Part shown: positions 1 to 5,107 of the stretch, piece after piece | Numbering within the stretch: position 1 is the stretch's first letter | How the letters are laid out: each line of letters begins with the position of its first letter | From: an uncultured Lachnospiraceae bacterium | GTDB lineage: Bacteria; Bacillota; Clostridia; Lachnospirales; Lachnospiraceae | Assembly: GCA_945788595.1 (NCBI GenBank) | Contig: CALZMS010000056.1 | Coordinates: 1-6,503, forward strand | DNA length: 6,503 nucleotides | Reading direction: 5' to 3' | Made by a program: the position numbers and the translations under genes | Notes under the pieces: generated by a model | The model's database searches: none | Seen by the model: only the letters and a program-made list of their open reading frames with translations | Told to the model about the DNA's origin: nothing

Positions 1-1085
1 TCCACCAGTTTGCCACAGCTAAAGAGTTTGCAGAGAGCTTTCAGCTGGGAAAAGGTGATCTGGTGCTGACCAACGAATATATTTATCAGCCCTATTTTGG
101 CGGGCTTGATCTGGAATGCGACGTAATCTATCAGGAAAGATACGGAAAAGGCGAGCCTTCCGACGATATGGCAGAAGCCATTTACAGGGATATCAAAGCC
201 GTTCCGAAGCGTATCATCGCCATCGGCGGCGGCACGATCATCGATCTGGCCAAGCTCTATGCGCTGAAACAGACAAGTCCCATTCTGGATCTGTATGACG
301 GAAAAATCCCGGTGGTGAAAGATAAAGAGCTGGTACTGGTACCCACCACCTGTGGTACAGGTTCAGAGGTCACCAATATTTCCATTCTGGCGCTGAACAG
401 CCGGGGAACGAAAAAAGGTCTGGCCAATGACCAGATGTACGCGGACAGCGCAGTTCTGATTCCGGAGCTTCTGGAAGGATTGCCGGATTACGTGTTTGCC
501 ACCAGTTCTATCGACGCTCTGATCCATGCCATTGAGTCAAGCCTTTCCCCGAAGGGAAACAGCTACACCCGTCTGTTTGGGTATAAAGCCATTGAGATGA
601 TTCTGAAAGGCTATATGGTGATTCGGGATCAGGGAATGGCTGCGAGAAAACCTCTCCTGGATGAGTTTATGACAGCATCCAACTACGCGGGCATTGCCTT
701 CGGAAATGCCGGATGCGCCGCCGTACATGCTTTAAGCTATCCGCTGGGTGCCACCTACCATGTGGCTCACGGTGAATCCAATTATGCAATGTTTACTGGT
801 GTCATGAAAAATTATCTGGAGCTGAAGACGGATGGAGAGATTGCAGTGCTCACAGAATTTATTGCCGATATTCTCGGTTGTCAGACGGAAGACGTTTTTG
901 AGGAACTGGAAAAGCTTCTGAATGTGCTGATTCCCAAGAAAACACTTCGCGAATATGGCGTGAAGGAAGAGGAACTGGAGATCTTCACGGATTCCGTCAT
1001 GGAAAATCAGGGAAGACTGATGGCCAATAACTTTGTTCCGCTGGATCGGGAGAGAGTGCTGAAAATCTATCGTGAGCTGTTCTGA
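1..1085 (+). CDS. 4hbD: 4-hydroxybutyrate dehydrogenase, 5'-truncated by the window edge
   Basis: This cytoplasmic iron-type (group III) alcohol dehydrogenase interconverts succinic semialdehyde and 4-hydroxybutyrate with NAD(H). The reading frame is open from base 3, so the gene continues off the left edge; the GTG at 63 is an internal valine, not the start. About 360 residues are visible. I recall the Clostridium kluyveri 4HbD as about 371 residues, so roughly 11 are missing. Counting from base 3, the nucleotide-binding GGGTIID motif is at 75-81, PTTCGTGSEVT is near 114-124, and the metal ligands are Asp171, His175 (DALIH), His242 (VHALSYP) and His256 (HVAHG), with the usual 14-residue spacing between the last two. 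Segments such as GKGD, LTNE, YGKGEPSD and the C-terminal KxLREYGVKEEE match the 4HbD subfamily rather than general alcohol dehydrogenases. No strong terminator follows it. In clostridia this gene accompanies 4-hydroxybutyrate CoA-transferase and dehydratase genes, which would lie upstream. Its neighbour downstream is a transaminase, which fits GABA breakdown. Family certain; subfamily very likely. Confidence 0.93.
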   Translation, partial: HQFATAKEFAESFQLGKGDLVLTNEYIYQPYFGGLDLECDVIYQERYGKGEPSDDMAEAIYRDIKAVPKRIIAIGGGTIIDLAKLYALKQTSPILDLYDGKIPVVKDKELVLVPTTCGTGSEVTNISILALNSRGTKKGLANDQMYADSAVLIPELLEGLPDYVFATSSIDALIHAIESSLSPKGNSYTRLFGYKAIEMILKGYMVIRDQGMAARKPLLDEFMTASNYAGIAFGNAGCAAVHALSYPLGATYHVAHGESNYAMFTGVMKNYLELKTDGEIAVLTEFIADILGCQTEDVFEELEKLLNVLIPKKTLREYGVKEEELEIFTDSVMENQGRLMANNFVPLDRERVLKIYRELF

Positions 1086-1242
1086 AAAAATAATGATGAA
1101 TCAGAAATGTTGAGATATTTTCAACTCAAATCATAGGAATACATTACCATCTGTGCATTACTTATTCGTAAAGCTGAGGTTTGTGACTTATGTGTGATAC
1201 GGTGAAGTATTGAATGAATAAGATTTTTATTAATTTAAAGTG

Positions 1243-1271
1243 TTGACATTTTAAACCAGAAGTGCTAGTAT
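1243..1271 (+). promoter_or_regulatory. Sigma-A-type promoter with extended -10 for the aminotransferase
   Basis: A perfect -35 hexamer TTGACA (1243-1248) is followed after 17 bases by TAGTAT (1266-1271), preceded by TG at 1263-1264 in the extended -10 position. The upstream stretch 1221-1240 is very A/T-rich, like an UP element. The predicted transcription start is about 1277-1279. This is the best promoter in the window. It would drive the aminotransferase and, by readthrough, perhaps the kinase and permease. It separates this unit from the 4hbD transcript that ends at 1085. Confidence 0.8.
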
Positions 1272-1283
1272 ACAACTTGTACA
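1269..1283. promoter_or_regulatory. Possible operator dyad over the transcription start
   Basis: TATACAACTTGTACA is a near-palindrome centred on C1276: five perfect base pairs (TACAA/TTGTA), then one mismatch, then one more pair. It contains the smaller palindrome TTGTACAA (1277-1284) and overlaps the self-complementary GTATAC (1268-1273). It covers the end of the -10 element and the predicted start site, where a repressor would block transcription. The sequence resembles short operators with TTGTA/TACAA arms used by several repressor families, GntR-type among them, but no regulator gene is visible and the assignment is a guess. Confidence 0.35.
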
Positions 1284-1301
1284 AAATAGTAGACGAGAAG
1301 C

Positions 1302-1336
1302 AAAGGCGCTTTCCATGAGTGGAGAGCGCCTTTTTT
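1302..1336 (+). terminator. Intrinsic terminator in the leader of the aminotransferase (candidate attenuator)
   Basis: The arms GGCGCTTTCC (1305-1314) and GGAGAGCGCC (1321-1330) form a 10-bp stem with a single T-G wobble and a 6-base loop (1315-1320), flanked by AAA on the left and followed by T6 (1331-1336). This is a textbook rho-independent terminator. It starts only about 25 bases after the predicted transcription start and ends 31 bases before the aminotransferase ATG, so it belongs to the leader of that gene. It could only serve the upstream 4hbD transcript if readthrough across more than 200 bases reached it. No competing antiterminator helix is obvious in the short stretch 1278-1304. 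Confidence 0.85.
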
Positions 1337-1365
1337 GCATGTCTGCAGAAAAAAGAGGAGATTAG
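1315..1365 (+). CDS. Possible 16-codon leader peptide inside the attenuator
   Basis: An ATG in the loop of the leader terminator opens a frame MSGERLFCMSAEKRGD ending in TAG at 1363-1365, two bases before the aminotransferase ATG. AAAGG at 1302-1306 lies 8 bases upstream, a weak ribosome site that is itself inside the 5' flank and arm of the hairpin. The frame crosses the 3' arm, the T-run and the ribosome binding site of the next gene, so translation could interfere with the hairpin or couple translation to the next start. Short frames like this arise easily by chance. There is no run of one amino acid that would point to ribosome-stalling attenuation. Confidence 0.2.
   Translation: MSGERLFCMSAEKRGD
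1354..1360 (+). promoter_or_regulatory. Ribosome binding site fixing the aminotransferase start
   Basis: AGAGGAG lies 7 bases before the ATG at 1368 and fixes the start there. The same frame is open upstream to a TTG at 1335, but that codon lies in the T-run of the terminator and has no ribosome site. Confidence 0.85.
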
Positions 1366-1367
1366 TT

Positions 1368-2585
1368 ATGAAACTGAAAGACACAGGCCTTACAAAAGAC
1401 CAGATCAAAGGACTTGTTGACAAATATATGATCGAGACCTACGAGCGTATGGATTTCCTGGCAGAGACAGCCAAGGATCAGTACATTTACGATGAAAACG
1501 GAGAGGCTTACCTTGATTTCTATGCAGGTATTGCCGTAAACAGCGCCGGTAACTGCAACGAAAAGGTTGTGGCAGCAGTTAAAGATCAGGTGGGCGATAT
1601 AATGCACACCTTCAACTATCCCTACACTATTCCGCAGGCCTTGCTGGCTGAAAAGGTCTGTACGACCATCGGCATGGACAAGATCTTTTACCAGAACTCC
1701 GGTACCGAAGCCAATGAGGCTATGATCAAGATGGCCCGTAAATACGGTATCGAAAAGTATGGTCCCAATAAATATCACATTGTAACTGCAAAGATGGGCT
1801 TCCACGGCCGTACCTTCGGTGCCATGTCCGCTACAGGACAGCCGGGCAACGGATGCCAGGTAGGTTTCGGACCCATGACTTATGGCTTTTCCTATGCGCC
1901 GTACAATGATCTGGAGGCTTTCAAAAATGCCTGCACAGAGAACACCATCGCTATTATGGTAGAACCGGTACAGGGCGAAGGCGGTGTACATCCGGCAACA
2001 AAAGAATTCCTCTGCGGCCTGAGAGAGTTCTGTGACGAGAAGGGGATGCTGCTTCTTCTCGATGAGGTGCAGACCGGATGGTGCAGAACCGGTGCGGTAA
2101 TGTCCTATATGAACTACGGCATCAAACCGGATATCGTATCCATGGCCAAGGCTCTGGGCGGCGGAATGCCCATCGGTGCAATCTGCGCTACAGAAGAGGT
2201 GGCCAAAGCCTTTACTGCAGGATCCCACGGAACTACCTTCGGCGGACATCCCGTAAGCTGTGCCGCAGCACTGGCGGAGGTAAATGAGCTGCTTGACCGT
2301 GATCTGGCAGGAAATGCAAAGAAGATGGGCGATTACTTCAGCGAGAAGCTCAAAGAGCTGCCGTTCGTCAAAGAAGTTCGTCATCAGGGTCTGCTGGTCG
2401 GCGTTGAGTTTGAGAGCAATGTAGATGCTGTGGAGGTTAAGCATGAAGCGCTGCACAGACATCTGCTGATCACAGCCATCGGTGCCAGCACTATCCGTAT
2501 GGTACCGCCGCTGATTATCACTGAGGAAGACTGCGATAAGGCAGTGGCTATTCTGAAGGAAGCTGTTCCGGCAGCAGTAAAATAA
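1368..2585 (+). CDS. Class III PLP-dependent aminotransferase, probable 4-aminobutyrate/omega-amino acid transaminase
   Basis: A 405-residue fold-type I PLP enzyme of the acetylornithine/ornithine/GABA aminotransferase family, cytoplasmic. It would move an amino group from an omega-amino donor to 2-oxoglutarate. Visible motifs are: SGTEANE (111-117, PLP phosphate contact); GFHGRTFGAMSATG (144-157, with ring-stacking Phe145); VEPVQGEGG (198-206, with Glu204 at the family's substrate-switch position); LLLDEVQTG (229-237, with Asp232 binding the pyridine nitrogen and Gln235); SMAKALGGGMPIGA (258-271, with Lys261 the Schiff-base lysine); HGTTFGGHP (287-295); and TIRMVPPL (375-382, with carboxylate-binding Arg377). 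All catalytic residues are present and the length is normal. One oddity is that the usual GHCHP near residue 61 reads GNCNE. Similarity alone would also allow acetylornithine aminotransferase, but no arginine genes are nearby. The flanking 4-hydroxybutyrate dehydrogenase and permease favour GABA or a close analogue such as 5-aminovalerate. It has its own promoter and leader terminator. Family certain, substrate inferred. Confidence 0.9.
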   Translation: MKLKDTGLTKDQIKGLVDKYMIETYERMDFLAETAKDQYIYDENGEAYLDFYAGIAVNSAGNCNEKVVAAVKDQVGDIMHTFNYPYTIPQALLAEKVCTTIGMDKIFYQNSGTEANEAMIKMARKYGIEKYGPNKYHIVTAKMGFHGRTFGAMSATGQPGNGCQVGFGPMTYGFSYAPYNDLEAFKNACTENTIAIMVEPVQGEGGVHPATKEFLCGLREFCDEKGMLLLLDEVQTGWCRTGAVMSYMNYGIKPDIVSMAKALGGGMPIGAICATEEVAKAFTAGSHGTTFGGHPVSCAAALAEVNELLDRDLAGNAKKMGDYFSEKLKELPFVKEVRHQGLLVGVEFESNVDAVEVKHEALHRHLLITAIGASTIRMVPPLIITEEDCDKAVAILKEAVPAAVK

Positions 2586-2643
2586 ATGCAGTTGTGAAGA
2601 AACTGAACAATCACAAATAACTACATATTATTGTAAATGAGGC

Positions 2644-2682
2644 AAAGGGGCCGTCTGTTGGGGAACAGGCGACCCTTTTTTT
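2644..2682 (+). terminator. Intrinsic terminator between aminotransferase and kinase-like gene
   Basis: AAAGGG (2644-2649) pairs with CCCTTT (2673-2678) and CGTCTGTT (2652-2659) pairs with AACAGGCG (2664-2671). There is a small internal loop at 2650-2651/2672, one T-G wobble and a GGGG loop (2660-2663). A run of seven Ts ends at 2682. It lies 58 bases after the aminotransferase stop and 53 bases before the next ATG. I see no convincing promoter in 2683-2735, so the kinase-permease pair depends either on readthrough or on an unrecognised promoter upstream of the hairpin. A weak TATTAT at 2626-2631 lacks a good -35. Confidence 0.85.
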
Positions 2683-2735
2683 CCGGAAAATAAACAGTCC
2701 GGCAGATTTTTTTAGATTCAGGAAAGGGAAGAACG

Positions 2736-3341
2736 ATGAAACATCAGATCATTACCATCGGCTGCGAATATGGCGCAAAGGGTAACGCCATTGGCAAAAA
2801 GGTGGCAGAGATGCTCGGCATCAAATTTTATGACAGAGATCTCGTGGACAGCATTATCGATGAGGTAGGCGTGCCGAGAGACATTATGGAAAAAGTAGAA
2901 TCCGGTGTGGTTATCGCCGGTAAAGGTAAAGAAGGTGAAGAGAGAGGTAACTTCTCCAAATATGCAGACCTGACAGAGCGTGCGATCCATGTACAGAAGC
3001 AGATCATCCGCAAGCTGGCCCAGAAGGATTCCTGCGTGATCATCGGCCGCTCCGCAGACTATATTCTGCAGGACAGAGACGATGTACTGCGTATCTTTAT
3101 TTATTCACCGAATGAAGTAAGACTGAAAAATGTGATGGAAAGTCACAATCTTTCCGAGACGGACGCCCGTATTCTGATTCAGGAAAAGGACAAACGGTAT
3201 CACATGAGACATAAAACATTGACCGGAAGCAACCGTGGTGACCGTCACAACCGTGATATGCTGATCGATTCCAGTAGACTTGGTATTGACGGAACGGCAG
3301 AGTTTATCGTGCAGCTGGCTAAAAAGGTATTTCAGGAGTAA
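2736..3341 (+). CDS. Cytidylate-kinase-like P-loop protein
   Basis: A 201-residue cytoplasmic protein of the cytidylate-kinase-like family (Cytidylate_kin2 type). This family is common in Clostridia, and its members are mostly uncharacterised. The P-loop region is ITIGCEYGAKGNAIG (6-20). FYDRDLV follows at 31-37, CVIIGRSADYIL at 100-111, RIFIYSPNEVRL at 119-130 and SSRLGIDG at 179-186, all family hallmarks in the expected order. Compared with the usual SREFGSGG pattern, Arg is replaced by Cys10 and one Gly by Lys15, which falls where a normal Walker A lysine would sit. The segment 153-172 is rich in Lys/Arg/His and lies where the family lid is expected. The start has GGGA 6 bases upstream, plus AGG further up. 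The gene is followed 12 bases later by the permease and is almost certainly cotranscribed with it. True substrate unknown. A housekeeping CMP kinase role is unlikely because it differs from Cmk. A role in controlling or using the transported substrate is only inference. Confidence 0.82.
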   Translation: MKHQIITIGCEYGAKGNAIGKKVAEMLGIKFYDRDLVDSIIDEVGVPRDIMEKVESGVVIAGKGKEGEERGNFSKYADLTERAIHVQKQIIRKLAQKDSCVIIGRSADYILQDRDDVLRIFIYSPNEVRLKNVMESHNLSETDARILIQEKDKRYHMRHKTLTGSNRGDRHNRDMLIDSSRLGIDGTAEFIVQLAKKVFQE

Positions 3342-3346
3342 GGAGG
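3341..3346 (+). promoter_or_regulatory. Strong ribosome binding site of the permease, overlapping the kinase stop
   Basis: A perfect AGGAGG begins at the last base of the upstream TAA stop and lies 7 bases before the permease ATG at 3354. The tight packing indicates cotranscription and probable translational coupling of kinase-like protein and permease. Confidence 0.85.
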
Positions 3347-3353
3347 AAAAACA

Positions 3354-4877
3354 ATGAATCAGAAAATATCAGATTTTGATAAAGTATTCAGCGCCTGGGA
3401 TATTCTCGTGATCGCATTTGGCGCCATGATCGGCTGGGGATGGGTCGTATCCTCCGGCGGCTGGATTGAAAAAGGCGGTGTGATCGGCGCAGCTATCGGT
3501 TTCGTGCTGGGCGGCATCATGATTTTCTTCGTAGGTCTGACCTATGCAGAGCTGACGGCGGCTATGCCTCAGTGCGGTGGTGAGCATGTATTCAGCCACC
3601 GGGCTATGGGAGCTACCGGTTCTTTCGTCTGTACCTGGGCTATCGTTCTCGGTTACGTCAGTGTAGCCTGTTTCGAGGCCTGTGCTTTCCCGACGATCCT
3701 GACTTATCTGTGGCCGGGATTCCTTAAAGGGTATCTGTATACTGTAGCCGGATTTGATATCTATGCGTCCTGGCTGGCGGTAGCTATTATTGTAGCTTTT
3801 CTGATTACCGTGATCAATATTATCGGTGCAAAAACAGCGGCTATCCTGCAGACAATCCTGACCGTGATCATCGGCGGCGCCGGCATTCTTCTTATCGTTG
3901 CCAGCGTGATCAACGGTGATCCGTCAAACTTAAATGAGCAGATGTTTGTGGGTACTTCCACCGGTTCCATGATTAAAAATATCATCAGTGTAGCTGTAGT
4001 TACGCCGTTCTATTTTATCGGTTTTGATGTTATTCCCCAGGCAGCTGAGGAGATTAATGTCCCACTGAAAAAGATCGGAAAGATGCTGATCCTTTCTGTA
4101 GTTATGGCTGTAGTATTTTATGCTCTCGTTATCGTAGCTGTAGGTCTTGTGATGACGCCCGATGCTATCGTGGCTTCTCAGCAGGCCACAGGTCTTGTTA
4201 CCGCAGACGCTATGGCAGCAGCTTTTGGTACATCCGCTATGGCAAAGGTTATCATTGTAGGCGGTATGTGTGGTATTATCACTTCATGGAACTCCTTTAT
4301 GATCGGTGGTTCCCGTGCTATGTACTCTATGGCTGAGTCCTACATGATCCCGAAATTTTTTGCTAAACTGCATCCGAAATTCAAAACTCCAATCAATTCT
4401 CTGTATCTGATCGGTCTGCTGACCATGATCGCGCCCTTTGCCGGAAGAAAAATGCTGGTATGGATTAGCGACGCCGGTAACTTTGGCTGCTGTATGGCTT
4501 ACTGTATGGTTGCGATTTCCTTTGTGATCCTTCGAAAGAAAGCTCCGCAGATGGATCGTCCCTACAGAGTGCCGGGCTACAAATTTGTAGGTGCCATGGC
4601 GATCCTGATGTCCGGTCTGATGGTGGCCATGTACTGTATTCCGGGATCTGGCGCCACACTGGTAGCTCAGGAGTGGATCGTAGTCGGTGGCTGGAGCCTT
4701 CTGGGCGTAGTATTCTTCGTTGTCTGCAAGAGAAAATATAAAGAAAAATTCGGTACTCTGGTGGAAATCATTTCTGATGAAGATGCAGCTTCCCTGATGC
4801 CTGAGGCCGATGATGAAGAACTGGATAAAGTCATCGACCATGCCATCGAGGTGGTTCTGGCCAGACTCAGTGCCTGA
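3354..4877 (+). CDS. APC-superfamily amino acid/amine permease
   Basis: A 507-residue inner-membrane transporter of the amino acid-polyamine-organocation superfamily with about 12 hydrophobic segments. The first helix carries the broken-helix substrate motif GAMIGWGWV (23-31), followed by helix 2 (about 43-65) and the loop AELTAAMPQCGGEH. Helix 6 carries FYFIGFDVIPQAAEEINVP (219-237), a standard APC signature, and the cytoplasmic loop SRAMYSMAESYMIPKFFAKLHPKFKTP (320-346) is another. Further helices follow at roughly 348-363, 372-393, 412-430 and 439-458. The last 45 residues form a hydrophilic, acidic tail (DEDAAS, EADDEELDK), longer than in a minimal APC carrier. The protein likely imports an amino acid, GABA or related amine by proton symport or exchange. 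The adjacent transaminase suggests GABA or another omega-amino acid, but APC specificity cannot be read from sequence. Second gene of a pair with the kinase-like protein; a large inverted repeat follows 22 bases after the stop. Family certain, substrate inferred. Confidence 0.93.
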   Translation: MNQKISDFDKVFSAWDILVIAFGAMIGWGWVVSSGGWIEKGGVIGAAIGFVLGGIMIFFVGLTYAELTAAMPQCGGEHVFSHRAMGATGSFVCTWAIVLGYVSVACFEACAFPTILTYLWPGFLKGYLYTVAGFDIYASWLAVAIIVAFLITVINIIGAKTAAILQTILTVIIGGAGILLIVASVINGDPSNLNEQMFVGTSTGSMIKNIISVAVVTPFYFIGFDVIPQAAEEINVPLKKIGKMLILSVVMAVVFYALVIVAVGLVMTPDAIVASQQATGLVTADAMAAAFGTSAMAKVIIVGGMCGIITSWNSFMIGGSRAMYSMAESYMIPKFFAKLHPKFKTPINSLYLIGLLTMIAPFAGRKMLVWISDAGNFGCCMAYCMVAISFVILRKKAPQMDRPYRVPGYKFVGAMAILMSGLMVAMYCIPGSGATLVAQEWIVVGGWSLLGVVFFVVCKRKYKEKFGTLVEIISDEDAASLMPEADDEELDKVIDHAIEVVLARLSA

Positions 4878-4899
4878 GAGAAGCAGATAAGCATTTTAT

Positions 4900-4962
4900 A
4901 AATGTAACTGTTTTGAATAGCCAATCAGGTAATGATTTGGTAAAATCAAAACAGTTACATTT
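4900..4962. repeat. Perfect 17-bp inverted repeat with a nested inner hairpin, probable terminator
   Basis: AAATGTAACTGTTTTGA (4900-4916) is exactly reverse-complementary to TCAAAACAGTTACATTT (4946-4962). The 29-base middle contains its own stem, CCAATCA (4921-4927) with TGATTTGG (4933-4940), broken by one bulged T around a GGTAA loop. As RNA this makes a long two-tier hairpin starting 22 bases after the permease stop. Only four Ts follow (4960-4963), and the outer stem is A/T-rich, so it is not a classical terminator; still, ending the permease transcript is the simplest role. A palindromic intergenic repeat element or an operator are alternatives. Confidence 0.7.
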
Positions 4963-5091
4963 TGCGCATAGAGTGATATTCATGCAGGAAATAAAGAGTA
5001 TGTTTGTAACGAATGAACAGAGCTTTGTTGTATGACGAAGTAATTGTCTTGCGCAGAAACAATAGATTAAGAAAGCAAATTTTGTATTGAC

Positions 5092-5097
5092 AGGAGA
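5092..5097 (+). promoter_or_regulatory. Ribosome binding site fixing the second dehydrogenase start
   Basis: AGGAGA ends 10 bases before the ATG at 5108, followed by MEEFSFSVPQ. The frame is open back to a TTG at 5087, but that codon lies before the ribosome site. The 5108 start gives 382 residues, matching FucO-type enzymes, and places the metal ligands at the canonical numbering. Confidence 0.8.
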
Positions 5098-5107
5098 TAT
5101 AATCATA

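Noticed and set aside
63..65. GTG at 63 as start of the first dehydrogenase
   Set aside because: The frame is open to base 3, and the upstream residues (TAKEF, LGKGD) match the N-terminal region of 4-hydroxybutyrate dehydrogenase, so the codon is internal.
1109..1129. Short inverted repeats GTTGA/TCAAC and TTGAG/CTCAA after 4hbD as its terminator
   Set aside because: They are mutually exclusive 5-bp A/T-rich stems with no T-run, too weak to call.
1277..1336. Riboswitch or T-box in the aminotransferase leader
   Set aside because: Only about 25 bases separate the predicted start from the terminator, with no room for an aptamer and no T-box sequence.
1362..2462. 366-codon open frame on the minus strand opposite the aminotransferase
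   Set aside because: It mirrors a fully conserved PLP enzyme on the + strand, has no recognisable motif and no ribosome site. It is best explained as a shadow of sense-strand codon bias.
2683..2713. CCGGA/TCCGG stem (2683-2687 and 2698-2702) followed by T7 as another terminator
   Set aside because: A 5-bp stem with a 10-base loop, separated by four bases from the T-run, is too weak. It is probably incidental.
5087..5103. TTGACA (5087-5092) and TATAAT (5098-5103) as a promoter
   Set aside because: Both hexamers are perfect but only 5 bases apart, and transcription would begin at about the ATG. AGGAGA within this stretch is the ribosome site instead.
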